From Cordia subcordata (taxonomy: Eukaryota > Streptophyta > Magnoliopsida > Boraginales > Cordiaceae): DNA of 64,000 bases. Both the position numbers and the translations under genes were made by a program. The notes beneath the pieces are model-generated. The model had not been told where the DNA came from and made no database searches. It saw only the letters and a program-made list of their open reading frames with translations. Where the stretch lies: NCBI GenBank assembly GCA_028554755.1, contig JAPTOF010000011.1, positions 2,632,501-2,696,500 on the forward strand, read 5' to 3'. Positions 13,163 through 25,670 of this stretch are shown piece after piece (the first letter of the stretch is position 1; each line of letters starts with the position of its first letter).

Positions 13163-14560
13163 ATGGCTGATCCAAACAATTCTTCTATCCCTCTCATTCC
13201 CCTTATGAATCCCAATCCACTACACAATCACCATAGGCATCAAGCCCAAGATCATTTTAGACAAGTGCCCCTTAAACCAGACCCACCCATTGACGATGAA
13301 ACAACACTTGAGGAGTTCTTTCTCCCTAATGCCTTCAAGCCTAATTTCTCTATTAATATTATGGGGTTGAGGGAAGTGAATTTTGAGATCAAGCCTAACA
13401 TGTGAGTTCTTTGGACCATATTACCGATTTTGTTGAGATGAGTTCTACCCTTCACGCCTCTAATATGTCCCAAAAGGTCATTCATCTTAGGTTATTTCCG
13501 TTTACCCTTAAGGATAAGACTAGGTTTTCCTTTCATTTTTTACCCACTGATTGTATCACATCATAGGCTGAGCTTCAATCTAAGTTTTTCTAAAAAATTT
13601 TCCCATGGCAAAGGTTGCTGACCTTAGGACTTCCATTATGACTTTCTCCCAACATGATTTAGAGTCCTTTCAGAAGGCTTAGGAGAGGTTCAAGGAACTT
13701 CTTAGGCAATGTTTGCACCATGGTTATGGTAATAATAACCTCCTCTAGTATTTCTTTCTAGGTTTAAATGATCAAAATAGGATGATGGTCAATGCCACCT
13801 CTAGTGGTGGATTCTATAATTTAAAGACGATTGAGGCATGGGAGAAAATAGAGTTGTTGGCTAGGAACTCTTTTCAAAATTCTGCTATGGATAGGTCTAA
13901 TAGGGGAGTGAATAGAAGAGGTGTTCATGTGGTTTGAGTTCTTTATATTTTCCCACTAAGATAGAGGCCTTAACTAATAAGATAGATCAATTCATCTCTT
14001 TGTCTCTTTCTTCTCAGAGACTGGTAGAGTTAGCTCCATAGGTTTGTCCTTTGCCCCTTCAATAGTGAAGGTATATGATCTATGTTCTGAGTCCACTCAT
14101 ATGTCCGTAGCTTGTCCTCTAGCACACCAGTTCCCTGAGTTTATACAAGAGCAAATGTGTGCTACCTAAGGTTATTCTCATGAGTACTATCCATACTCAA
14201 ACACTTATAATCCGGGTTAGAGGGACAACCCTAAATTCTCTTAGAGATAGGGTCAGCACGAGTCTTCTTATTCCCAGCCCCAAGTCCCACTCTAGTAGAG
14301 ACAGCATCCTATTATTCCCTCAGGGTTTTACAATGTAAATCAACCTAGGCTCACCAGTGCTTATTAGCGCCAGGCACTCCCTACTCCTTCTAGTAGCCAA
14401 TCCCCTAGTAATGACATAATGAAAATGATTTCATTTAAAATTAGTAGTAGGCATTAGCTAGTCAGTAGCAGGAGTTAGCTAATAATAGGCAAGAGCTAAC
14501 TAGTTATATGTAGCAAATGGCTAGATTTTTTAGGCGTAGTTAGGGCAAATTGCCAGTTAT
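13163..14560 (+). pseudogene. gag relic of element A
   Basis: The ATG at 13163 opens 'MADPNNSSIPLIP'. A Retrotrans_gag domain runs in fragments from about 13420 to 13920, recognisable by 'LRLFPFTLKDKTRF', 'FPMAKVADLRTSIMTFSQ', 'ERFKELLRQCLHHGY' and 'FFLGLNDQNRMMVNA'. A Tyr/Asn/Pro-rich stretch containing 'YPYSNTYNPG' follows near 14190, as in Athila/Tat Gag C-termini. Several stops (near 13405, 13566 and 13678) and frameshifts break the frame. Gag would form the cytoplasmic particle of the element. Confidence 0.75.
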
Positions 14561-15590
14561 TTGAGCATTAGAGACCCCAAGAAGTTACCTTTTTTTGCCA
14601 GAGATAAACCCTAGAGTTCAGTCCTGTTCCTCTACCAACACCACTTTTCCCCCTCACACCCAGGCTAAGGCTGCTATCACTTTTAGGAGTGGTAGGATAG
14701 TAGACAATAGGGTAGGAGTTGACTATGCAGTACCTGTACCTAGTGTTCCTCTTGAGTCTAAAGACCTTGATAGTAGCCTTGTGGACAGAGCACATAAAAA
14801 GAGTTGAGCCCATGAGAAACCATGGAGAGCGTAGTACTTCTTGCCCACATCGAGAGAGAAAGGAGCCTATTGATGATTCCCATGAGTCTAGAGATGTTGC
14901 ACCTAGAGTCCCCTTTCCATCTGCCTTAGAGAGGCCTATGCTTAGTAAGGATACTAGGTTTCTCAATATTTTAGAGCATCTTAAGGACCTTAAGGTTAAT
15001 CGTCCTTTAATAGATGTTGTCCGTTCTATTCCTTCCTGCTTCAAGTTCTTCAAGAATCTTTGCACAAGAAAGTGTAGAGCCTCGATCATGCCTAAAAAGG
15101 TAAAGATACCCGAGAAGGTAAGTAGTATTTGTACCTCGGGCATTCCGACCAAGATGAGTGACTCTGGACCTTTCACAATTCCTTGTAGGATCTAAGAGAC
15201 CCAGATTGATCACGCCTTGCTAGACTTAGGATCTAGTGTCCCTACTTAGTCTATCAACAGCTAAGTCTAGGAGACTTATCCCTTACGCACGTTACCCTTC
15301 AGCTAGCTGATGGGTCTGAGAGGAGCCCTAAAGGTGTACTGGAAGATGTGCTAGTTCAGGTAGGGGAATTTGTGTACCTTGTAGACTTTATAGTATTAGA
15401 TATGGATTCAAGTCACGATTCTAGACATTCTATACCCCTCCTTTTAGGTTGCCCTTTCTTTGTTATCACAGATGCTATCATTCGTTGTAAGTTGAGGCTG
15501 TTAGAGATGAAAATTAGGAAGTTGAGGTCCATTATGAAAGTTGCCGAGGCAGTGAATAAGGCAAGTGTAAGATAAAAAGAAGATGGAGAT
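14561..15590 (+). pseudogene. Linker and aspartic protease relic of element A
   Basis: The linker region 14600-15190 is partly open (plus frame 14719-15195). At about 15208-15240 the frame reads 'DHALLDLGSSV', which is the retropepsin active-site motif in its usual 'DLGAS' form. Then follow 'LADGSERSPKGVLEDVLVQV' and 'VDFIVLDMDS' (about 15300-15410) and 'IPLLLGCPFF' (about 15435). These are the flap and C-terminal motifs of Gypsy proteases. At least one stop or frameshift lies between the active site and the flap. Element B interrupts the coding sequence about 210 bases further on. Confidence 0.75.
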
Positions 15591-15803
15591 GAGTGCTTTA
15601 GAGTTGATGTTATTGATTCTTGTGTTGAGGACTTTGTCGAGAGCACTATGATAGATGGAGAAGATTTGAGAAAGTTTGAGGATTTGTTGTCGAGCTTTGA
15701 TTCAAAGACCTTAGAGTGGAAACGTGTAGCTTCCACCTCCTTAGTTGAGGATTCCATGATTGACAAGTCACTTAAGGTTGTTCCTTATAGTCTTGATTAT
15801 AGT

Positions 15804-17433
15804 TGATGTGTGTGTTTTGTGTATGTTTGTATATATTGTTTTCATACACTTCTTAAGGTGTTTTAGAGTTCATTGTTGTGTATTTAGTATAAAGTTTATG
15901 CATATTTGTTAATAGTCGCACATAAGGTGAACAATTGCGTAAATGCTACACTAAGCACTAATTGAATAACTTAGGTGGATTTTGGGTGACATTGATGCTT
16001 GAGCTTAAATGAAAAATATTAATGAATATTTGATGTAATAGAACAAGATTCGAGAGTGCTAGATGATGCACGAGGCCAAGAAGGAAGCACTGGAGAAAAC
16101 GAAATTGGAAATGGAGCTCAAACGAAGAAGATATGCCAATACAGGTCGACCCCTTGTTCCAATACCGGTCGACCGGCAGTGTCTTCCAGTACACTGTTCT
16201 AGTAGTTCCAGAAGCTCTATCAAAAGTACCAGCTGAGCGATGCCTTAGTACCGGGCAACCGGTTAGGTTTCTTAGTAGTCGTGCTGAAGGCCTATTTAAA
16301 GCTCATTTCAGCTCATTTGTGAGGGAGGAACTTTATTTTCTTAAATCGTAATAAACCCTAACCCTTTACCCACTCACCAAACACCTAAAACCACCATCCC
16401 ACGTTAAACCAAGCAAGGATTAAAGCTTGTAACAAGAGATTGAAGGGTTTTGCTTTGGATTTGAGCAAGGGTGTGAAGGAGAGTTTCTTGTTCCTTTTCT
16501 TATTCTTGTAAATATGCTTTGTATTTAAGTTAGATTTAGGGTTGATTGATGTTGTATATTAGATTAGGGCTTTGAATAAAGGATTTGTGTGTATCTTTGG
16601 CCCTTAGTACATGTTTGTTTCCATAAATCTATGGCATGATTTAATGCCTATGTATTGAAAATCAAACATGTCTATGTGTTTGTTAAAATGCCTAAGTGAA
16701 CTTGCATGCGTTATTTGTGCTTCAAATTCTTTTATCTATTTATATGGGTGATATAAGAGTACTTAATTCATGGCTTTGCTTAGTAGAGTAGGCTTTAGCT
16801 TTAAATCCAGTTAATAGGTTACATGCTTTGCTTAGTTGAGTTTAGGTGCTAGTCCTTGGCTTTAGACCCAGCCAAGTGGATTAGTTAACCTAGACTAGAA
16901 TATTCCTCACTCACATTAGTGTTAGTTAATTAAGCCTTAATGTCACGTAGTGTTTAGGTGCTAGTCCTTGGCTTTAACCCAATCAAGAGGATAAGTTCTA
17001 AGCACGGACTGCGTAGGCTAGAAGGGATTGGCCCTTAGCTTTAAATCCAGCTAATGGGTTGAACCAATAGTATTGGTTTAGAGATCCCCGATCAACATAA
17101 TGGCAATAGAAGTCCTGAGCCATAGATAGACCTAATTTGTTATCGTAGCCCAAGTCTAGTTGCAACGCAATTGCTTTAGGTCCCCTTCTTCTTCGTTAGG
17201 TTTCCTTCCTTAGCATGGCACCCTTAAATTCCTCCACAGTTTAGGTATATTTTCCTTTTTTCGAGTTCCCTTCCATCCCAAAGAAAGTATACATGTGCAC
17301 GTAGCTAGTTTTAGGCACCCAGGCACATAGAGACCAAACTAAGGTAGCCTTCCTATGGAAACGATACCCGTACTCAAATCCGCTATACCACGAATGATCT
17401 GTACGCTTGCGGGTGTAAAACTCGACACGATCA
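15804..17433 (+). repeat. 5' LTR of element B
   Basis: It begins TGATGTGTGTG and ends CGACACGATCA. U3 holds two GGTCGACC palindromes (16144-16151 and 16168-16175) upstream of a TATA-like TATTTAAAG near 16290. A telo-box AAACCCTAA lies at 16353-16361. Four hairpin modules occupy 16795-16814, 16856-16875, 16968-16986 and 17035-17054. Confidence 0.9.
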
Positions 17434-17438
17434 AGTTT

Positions 17439-17457
17439 TTGGTGCCTTTACCGGGGA
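17439..17457 (+). other. Primer-binding site of element B
   Basis: TTGGTGCCTTTACCGGGGA lies 5 bases inside the 5' LTR. It is of the same tRNA-Asp type as the PBS of element A and somewhat less decayed. Confidence 0.75.
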
Positions 17458-17567
17458 GGCATGGTATTGGTTCTTTGTGTGTTTTGTGTTTGTGATTAGT
17501 TTCTCGCGTGTGCTCTGTCTTTACTTGCTTTCCATTATTCAAAAACTACCAAAAAAACTAAAAAATT

Positions 17568-19681
17568 TTGAAAAACCCAAAAAAATGGAAAATTTTGAAA
17601 ATTCAAAAGAAAAAATTGAATGAAGAGGTTTTTAATAGTGATTCATTGAATCTGACTGATCCTAATGCTTCTTGGTGGTCATTAGTATTCTCTTTCCCAT
17701 CACCAGAACTTGTTCCAAAGGCATGTCGCTTGTGTGGAAGTTATGAGCATCCAACCATCTTTCGTCCCCATGAAAATCTCCAATCTAGGGCTAGTGCTAA
17801 TTATGACCCCTATAATCATGCATTATCTCATGCACCTTCATTTAGAAATCATGACTATAAGGATGCATATTCTTATCATTGCAATCTATGTGGAAGCCAT
17901 GATCATGATTCCAATTTTTGTCCTATCTTCTACCTTTATCCCCGATTGCATGCAATGCCCAAGACGCCCCTAGAAATCATATGCCCATTCATGCATCAAC
18001 ATCTTATCATCATGATTCTAGGGAGCAACATCATGAATTTTCACCATGGGGTCAAGATGACTCTTCATTCCATTTATCCTCTAGCTTCAATTGTCCACCT
18101 CTAACATTTTCTTTTCCCACCCATTCCTCTCCCAAGTTTTTTTATGGTTATGCACAAAATGATTTTCAATATGATTACCATTTCTACTCGGTCGAACCCT
18201 GTTCTTTTAGGTCTCCTTCACAAGATGAAAAGATTGCCTTCTTCCATCTATACTTTAATCTAATCGAGAGAGACTAGATAGCATGATGCAACAAGTTGAC
18301 CATCTAGGTGAGTACTTGAAGAGAGAGATTGAGAGTGAGCAATCTATGGTTGGAAGTCTTGAGATATCTTTAGACTGGGTTAATGAGATAGAAGGGAGCC
18401 CTAGAGATGAGGATCATAGTGGTAAACATGATGATGTGTTATAGAGAAAATTAAAAAGAGAGGTAGATAGAGAGATTACATCTTGTACTGAGGATGAGAG
18501 TGAGCACGATAGTAATTTGGTTCTTGATGGCTCCTTTGGCCATGTTTTAGAGAAAGTGGTACCCTATTCTCCCATGCTTTCATTGCAGCCCATTGAGTCA
18601 CTTGAGCCTATCTTTTCCTTTAGTCCAACACTTCCCATATGCATGGAGGCAGAGTCACATGGCAATAGTACTATTCATATTCCGAGTCTACTTCTAGGGA
18701 GTTTAGCATGAATTCTTCCCTTGAGCATTCAAGCTTACATGATGAGGAATCCTTTGAGTGTCATTTATTCCCTCCATTTGTGCCTACCCCTTATGAAAAG
18801 CGTGATAAGGAGATGACGACCACTAGTAATGAATTTGTGGAAGCATTTAATGAGATCTTAACTAGTGTGGATCTAGAGCCGTCTATTAGGGAGAATAGAA
18901 CATCAATTTTGGAGTTGTTACATGATAAGTCTTTTGGAGTTAAGGATTATTGTGTTAAGGAAAATAGCTACTCCAAGAAGACACTTAAGGAAGAAATTGG
19001 TGAGCTTGAAATTACAATCTATGGGTCTTTAGGTGTATTTGATGAATCGTTGTTAATACCTTCTTCTACCCTCTCCACTAAGGAATTGATTGATAAGGTT
19101 AAGCATTTTCTTGATGAATATGAGCCTTTACTTAATGTGAGTAAGCCCACTGAGATCAAGTCTACCCCATGTGAGGAGTTTGAGCAACCTAGGCTTAATA
19201 ATGTCATATCTTATGGAGAAGAAGAGTGTAGTACTTCAAACTCCCTTATCTTTGACCATCCTTCTCCAAGTGTTATTCCTATGCCCCATTCCATTCCAAT
19301 GAGTCTCCTTCTTTGGAGCTTACATTCATCCCTTCTTGCATAGAACACTTTCACCTAGGCTTAGAAAACACTTCACCCACTTTGCATGCATTAGACCTAT
19401 CATTGACTCATGGGGAAAGTGTGTTTTTAGCCCTTGATTACAAGAAGAAGGCCATGGGGTGGCTAATTAAAGAGCAAACGGGACATGATTCTTTATGTTT
19501 GAGCATGCTTCATTCCGTACTTGCACATTCATTTCATATTTTGGGGTGCAATCTTGAAAAGGGGTACACCATGAATTCATCGCCCCAACCCTTAGTGCAT
19601 GACCATTTTCCCTCTACCTTCTGTGCTTTAATAATTATCCGAAAATTTGTGCCAAGCAATTTTAAACATGTTTTACCCTAA
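17568..19681 (+). pseudogene. Long unknown reading frame of element B with paired zinc knuckles
   Basis: I do not recognise this protein as a known Gag or Pol. The frame starts at 17568 and runs with a frameshift near 17950, stops near 18276 and 18442, and a further frame change around 19320, to 19681: about 700 codons in all. Residues 53-66 have CRLC..(x4)H..(x4)R. Residues 105-118 have CNLCGSHDHDSNFC, a complete CX2CX4HX4C zinc knuckle, and the first copy has Arg in place of the last Cys. The middle is acidic and rich in Glu and Ser, and the C-terminal part is predicted mostly helical. Position (after the PBS, before the conserved 3' tail) suggests a Gag-like nucleic-acid-binding protein kept by a non-autonomous family. 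Confidence 0.6.
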
Positions 19682-21270
19682 CATTGGTGCCCGGCAGGGG
19701 GCGTTAAATCCAGCGCTACTAGGAGGCACCCCAGGCTTGTCTATATTTTTCTTGTTCTTCTTGTTTTTCACTTGCTTTTGCTTTTGTATATAGTAGATGA
19801 GTTTTCTTTTACTTATTCTTTCTTCATATATAGTAGATTGAATTGCTTTTGTTTGCTTTTGTTTTCTTTGTCTTTTAGTAGTTTAGGTTATACTTTGTTT
19901 ATATTCTTAGTAGGTTAAGAGTTTTTTTTCTCCCTTACTTGTTCTTGCTCTATTCCATCATTTGTGCAGCAATCCTATACCCTTTGCACATATCCTTGAT
20001 TATCTTTTTGAAATGTCAATGTGGACTTGCACTGTTTTGACTACTAATCTCTTCTTTGGTTTTTCTTTTGAGCATTAGTGTTTTCTACTAAAGAGTAGAG
20101 AAGTGGATCATTGGATTATCTTTGGCATTCACAAGCTACATAGAAACAAGGTTGTATCTACCCATCTTTCACTTGTCCCTATCTATCCCTTCTGCATTCC
20201 CTATATGTGCTTCATTTGCTTGCTTGTCGTATGCTTAGTGTTATTTGCTTGAGGACAAGCAAAGTTTAGGTTCGGGGTGTGGTTGCTCTTGCCTATTTAT
20301 ATTGCTATATGGGGTAGATTTGCATTGCATGCCTTGTTTTTTGCTTAAAATGTGTTCAAATTTTTCAATTTTTTGCATATTTTGAGTTGGTTTATCTCCT
20401 TGTTGGTTAGAGAGTTGGCCTTTGTTATTGACTTAATTGATTGGAGAAGATGAGATTGTATTGTGGGGAGTGAATGAAGTATGGGTCATGACCTAGACTT
20501 TGAAGAGAATCCTTTTGAAAAATGTGGGGAGTGAGCATTTCTAAGAATGTATCTTGTAGTTACCTTACAACTTGGTTAGAAAAAGTGTTCTAAAGGGTTG
20601 TTAACATAAGTGTCCCTTCTTTGTTTGGTTCATTTAGTGTGCCTTAGCCTCTTCTTTTTCTTTTCTTTTTGTTCTATGTTATGTATTGAAAATAAAATAC
20701 AAAAAAAATGAAAAAAAGTGAAAAATGAGAAAAAGCCAAAAAAAATACAAAAAAAAATGAAAAAAGTGAAAAATAAGAAAAAGCCAAAATTGCAACAAAA
20801 AGATGAAAAAAGTGAAGTATGTTGAATAAGTGTCAAATAACACAATGTCAATTTGACACAAGTATCTCTTTTGTTATTTCATTGTGTTGTGAATAAGGCT
20901 CTCACATCATTTATGAGCCATTGTGTTGTATCTTCTTTCTCTTTCTATCTTTGGGGTTAGGTACATATTGGGAGGTCATATTTGTTGATAGGGCATGAAG
21001 TATCAACATCCCAAATGTGTGAGTAGGAATCCTAAGTTTGTGGTGGTTATAGCTACTTGGTGACTTTCCAAAGAGGCGCGAGACGCTTTGTGATTAAGGG
21101 AAGGATCTAGAAAAGGCTAGGAAAGCCCTTACACGAAAAGAAGGACCCTTTATACTCCTTTAGAGGTGAAAAGATAGCAAGTCAATATAACCGTCAAATC
21201 TTTGAAAAGCATGTAGATAGACTTTGTTTAGGCTAGCTTGGGGACAAGTAAGTGGAAGGTTTGGGGGTGT
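19682..21270 (+). other. 3' non-coding tail of element B
   Basis: It begins with the landmark 'ccagcgctactaggaggca' near 19711, which also follows pol in element A (near 25850). It holds 'ttgcttgaggacaagcaaag' near 20250, an A-rich stretch with repeated 'gaaaaaagtgaaaaa' at 20695-20815, and the polypurine tract. No protein domain is visible; the Phe-rich minus-strand frames here are translations of the A-rich repeats. Confidence 0.7.
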
Positions 21271-22902
21271 TAATGTGTGTGTTTTGTGTATGTTTGTATA
21301 TATTGTTTGCAAACACTTCTTAAGGTGTTTTAGAGCTCATTGTTGTGTATTTAGTATAGAGTTTATGCATATTTGTTAATAGTTGCTCATAAGGTGAATA
21401 ATTGCATAAATGCTACACTAAGTGCACTAATTGCATGACTTAGGTGCATTTTGGGTGAAGTTGATGCTTGAGCTTAAATGAAGAATTTTGGAAGAATAGT
21501 AATGAAGATTTGATGCCCAGAACAAGATTTGAGCATGCTAAATGATCCACAAGGCCAACAAGGAAGCATCGGAGAAAACAAAATTGGAAATGGAGCTAAA
21601 ACGAAGAAGATATGCCAATACAGGTTGACCCCCTGTTCCAATACCGGTCGACTAGTAGTGTCTTCCGGTACACTGTTCTAGTAGTTCCAGAAGCTCTATT
21701 AAAAGTATTGGTTGAGTGATGCCCTAGTACCGGTCGACTAGTTAGGTCTTCCGGTAGTCGTGCTGAAGGCCTATTTGAAGCTCATTTCAACTCATTTATG
21801 AGGGAGGAACTTTATTTTCTTAAATTCTAATAAACCCTAACCCTTTACCCACTTCACCAAACACCTAAAACTACCATCCCACACTAAACCAAGCAAGGAT
21901 TGAAGCTTGTAACAAGAGATTAAAGGGTTTTGCTTTAGATTTGAGCAAGGGTTTGAAAGAGAGTTTCTTATTCTTGTAAATATGCTTTGTATTTGAGTTA
22001 GATCTAGGGTTGATTGATGTTGTATATTAGATTAGGGCTTTGAACAAAGGATTTGTATGTATCTTTGGCTCTTAACAGAAGTTTGTTTCCATAAATCTAT
22101 GGCATGATTTAATATGTCTATATATTGAAAATCAAAATCTCTATGTGTTTGTTAAAATGCCTAAGTGAACTTGCATGTGTTATTTGTGCTTCAAATTCTT
22201 TTATCTACTTATATGGGTGATGTGATTATGCTTAATTCATGGCTTTGCTTAGTAGAATAGGCTTTAGCTTTAATCTAGCTAATAGGTTACATGCTTTGCT
22301 TAGTCAAGTTTAAGTGCTAATCCTTGGCTTTAAACCCAGCCAAGTGGATAAGTTAACCTAGACTAGAGTATCTCTCACTCATGTTAATGTTAGTTAATCG
22401 AGCCTTAATGTCACGTAGTATTTAGGTGCTAGTCCTTGGCTTTAAACCCAGCCAAGAGGATAAGTTCTAAGCACAGATTATGAAGGCTAGGAGGGATCGG
22501 CCTTTAGCTTTAAATCCAGCTAACGGGTTGAACAACTAGTATTGGTTTAGAGACCCTTGATCAACAGAATAACAATAGAAGTCCTGAGCCATAGATAGAC
22601 CTAATTTGTTATCATAGCCTGAGTTTAGTTGCAACGCAATTGCCTTAGATCTCTTTATTCTTTGTTAGGTTTCTTTCCTTAGTGTGGCACCTTTAAGTTC
22701 CTCCACAGTTTAGGTATATTTTCCTTTTTTCGAGGTCCCTTCCATCCTAAAGAAAGCATACATGTGCACGTAGCTAGTTTTAGGCACTCGAGCACATAGA
22801 AAACAAACTAAGGTAGCCTTCCTGTGAAGACGATACTTGCACTCGAATCCACTATACCACAAACGATCCGTATGCTTGATGTTGTAAAACTCGACGCTAT
22901 CA
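21271..22902 (+). repeat. 3' LTR of element B
   Basis: It starts TAATGTGTG (the expected TGATG with one G-to-A change) and ends CGACGCTATCA, immediately followed by the ATAGT target duplication. It has the same internal order as the 5' LTR, with U3 palindromes, telo-box near 21833 and four hairpin modules near 22260, 22320, 22435 and 22503. Confidence 0.9.
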
Positions 22903-22907
22903 ATAGT

Positions 22908-25670
22908 GATGTCCATGTTGATAATGATGTTAAGGTTGACTCTTTCTTGGTTGAGCCTAGCCCACCTTTAGAGTTCAAACCCCTTATCGAGCATTTGAAG
23001 TATGCATTCTTATGCCCTTGTGAGACTCTTGCGATTATCATAGCTTCTGATCTTTCTAGTGACCATAAGGAGCGTCTTTTAGAGGTTCTTAGGAGCCATA
23101 GGAAGGCAATAGCGTGGAAGATTTATGATTTGAGAGGCATAAACCCTTCAGTTTGTATGCACCATATTCACCTTGAGGATGGAGCTATTCCTTCTAGAGA
23201 GATGCAAAGGAGGCTAAACCTATACATAAGTGAAGTAGTTAAGAAAGAGTTCATTAAGGTTTTAGATACAGGCATTATCTATCCAATCTTTGATAATGAG
23301 TTCGTTAGTCCGATTTAAGTAGTCTCTAAGAAGTCTAGGACCGTGGTTGTGGAGAATGAGAGAGGAAAGCTTATCTATACGTGTACTTCTACAGGTTGGA
23401 ATGTTTGTATTGACTATTGGAAGCTCAACTCTAGAACTTGGAAGGATCATTTCTCGTTGCCTTTTCTAGACCAGATCTTAGATAGAATAGCTGGGCATAG
23501 CTATTATTGTTTTCTAGACAGCTATTTCGGGTATAATCAGATCCTTGTACTTCCCGAGGACCAGGGAAAAACAACCTTTACTTGTCCCTGCAGCACTTTT
23601 GCTTATAGGAGGATGCCTTTTGGTCTTTGTAATACGACATCAATGTTTTAGAGGTATATGATGGCCATATTTAACAATATGATTGAGAAACATTTAGAGA
23701 TATTCATGGATGATTTCTCAATATTTGGTGAGAGCTTTGATAAGTGCTTGAGTCACCTCTCTTTAGTCTTAGATTGTTGTGTGGAGAAGAACTTAGTGTT
23801 AAGTAAGGAGAAATCCAAATCCCATTTCATGGTGCAACGAGAGATAGTCTTAGGTTATGTAATTTCATCTACTGCATTCAAGTTGACCCAACTAGGGTAG
23901 AATTGATTAAGAAATTGCCTGTCCCTAAATGTGTTAAGGATGTTAGATGCTTTCTAGGGCATACAGGATTCTACCTCGGTTCATTAAATATTTTAGCCAC
24001 ATAGCGTGTCCCTTGTTTAGGCTCTTAGGACAAGATGTTTCCTGTGAGTTCAATGATAAGTGTGTTAGAGCTTTCAATAGGCTTAGATCCTTATTGTCCT
24101 CCTCCCCGATCATTTAGCCGCCTAACTACAGTTTCCCTTTTAAGGTTATATGCGATGCATCTGACTATGCGATAGAAGTTGTTTTAGGCCAAAGGCGAGA
24201 TAAGTTGCCTCTATAGTGTACTACGCTAGTAAAACTCTTGATGAGGCCCAGAAGAGCTTCTAGTAATTGTCTTCTCCCTTGACAATTGAGGTCGTATATC
24301 CTAAGGTCCAAAGTGATTGTCTACATCAATCATGCAGCGTTGAGGTATTTGTTAGCTAAGAAAAGTCAAAGCCCCCACTTGATTAGGTGGATGCTTCTTC
24401 TTCAAGAGTTTGAAGTTGAAATCCGAGACAAAATAGGTAGTGAAAATTTGGTTGCAGACCATCTTTCCTGTCTTGCTAGTGAATCTTCTAGTGATCCTTC
24501 CCTTTTTCGTGATTCCTTTCCTAACGAACAATTGTTTGCTATTTCTCGTCACATACTGTGGTTTGCTCATATAGTCAATTATCTTGCCAAGGGGCGTTTT
24601 CCCTGCCATTGGGAGAAAAGAGAGAGATAGGTTCCTAGCTCAAGTGAGACATTTCTTTTAAGAGGATCTCTATCTTTTTAAAGTTTGTGCAAATCAAGTG
24701 ATTCACTGATGTGTGCCTGAGGATAAGTATAAGAGTGTTGAGAATGTGTCATAATGAGGGTTATGGAGGTCACATAGTAGCAAGAAGACCGCTGCAAAGG
24801 TCTTGCAAAATGGATTCTTTTGGCCCACTCTCTTTAGGGATGCCCAAGAGTATTGTAAAAAGTGTGTTAGATGTCAATAATCTGGGTCCATCTCTAGAAG
24901 AAACATGATTCTATTGTCCTCTATTCTTTCATGTAAGCTATTTGATGTTTGGGGTATTGATTTCATAGGTCCGTTTCCATCTTTCTTTAGGTACAAATAC
25001 ATTTAAGTGGCCGTTGACTATGTGTCCAAATGGGTTGAGGCTATTCCCTCACGTACTAATGACCATAGGGTAGTGTTGAAGTTCGTTAAGGGGAACATTT
25101 TCTCTATATTTAGAGTCGGTAGGGTCTTGATTAGTGATAGTGGTTTAGACTTTCACCATAGGACACTTGACGCCTTGTTAAGAAGATACACGGTCACCCA
25201 TAAGGTTGTTGGCCCTTATTACCTATAAACTAATGGCCAAATAGAGATGTCTAATAGGGAGATCAAACACATCTTAGAGAAAACGATCAGGCCCAATAGG
25301 TTGAGTGATGCTTTATGGGTCTACTGTACCGCTTTTAAGACTTTCATTGGTATGTCTCTGTATAGGTTGGTTTATGGAAAGGCTTGTCACTTGCTGGTAG
25401 AGCTTCAACATAGGGTTTATTAGGCAATTAAGGCCCTTAACTTTGATATGGCAAAAGCGGGTGAGAAATGGAAGCTTGACCTAACGAAATTAGATAAGCT
25501 TAGGTTTGAGGCATATGAGAATGCCAAACATTATAAGGATAGGATGAAAAGAATTCATGATAGACATATTCTTAAGAAGTCATTCTTTCCCTCTGACAAA
25601 GTTTGGTTATTTAACTTACATTTGAAGCTCTTTCCAGGGAAGCTCAAGACATAGTGAGATGGTCTATATG
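22908..25670 (+). pseudogene. pol relic of element A: reverse transcriptase, RNase H, integrase
   Basis: After element B the pol frame of A resumes. The reverse transcriptase shows 'DYWKLNSRT' (about 23412), 'FGYNQILVLPEDQGKTTF' (about 23527-23580), 'RRMPFGLCN' (about 23609) and an active site 'IFMDDFSIF' (about 23700), the FMDD variant of YxDD. RNase H pieces include 'ICDASDYAI' (about 24150), and '[11 protein letters not shown]' follows near 24440. The integrase shows a zinc-binding remnant 'CHNEGYGGH' (about 24745), 'VDYVSKWVEAIPSRTND' (about 25010) and 'ISDSG' (about 25128), then '[10 protein letters not shown]' (about 25370). In-frame stops occur near 23318, 23650, 23900 and 24630. No chromodomain is visible, as expected for Athila/Tat lineages. 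Confidence 0.85.

Larger units (their letters stand above)
15804..22902 (+). mobile_element. Non-autonomous Athila-related LTR element (element B), nested in A
   Basis: The LTRs are at 15804-17433 and 21271-22902. A perfect 5-bp target duplication ATAGT flanks it (15799-15803 and 22903-22907). The PBS lies at 17439, and a purine-rich tract (GGTTTGGGGGTGT) precedes the 3' LTR. The 3.8-kb interior has no protease, reverse transcriptase or integrase signature. It holds one long broken reading frame (17568-19681) and a 3' tail related to that of element A: both have 'cgctactaggaggca'-type and 'ttgcttgaggacaagcaaag' landmarks. It was probably mobilised in trans by Athila-type enzymes. A solo LTR of the same family lies at 32029-33616. 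Confidence 0.9.

Noticed and set aside
14568..15176. A 202-codon minus-strand gene
   Set aside because: It is antisense to the Gag-protease linker of element A, which is supported by motifs on the plus strand.
20630..20861. Two Phe-rich minus-strand frames that look like membrane peptides
   Set aside because: They are translations of an A-rich repeat in the 3' tail of element B. The similar frames at 26484-26945 have the same explanation in element A.
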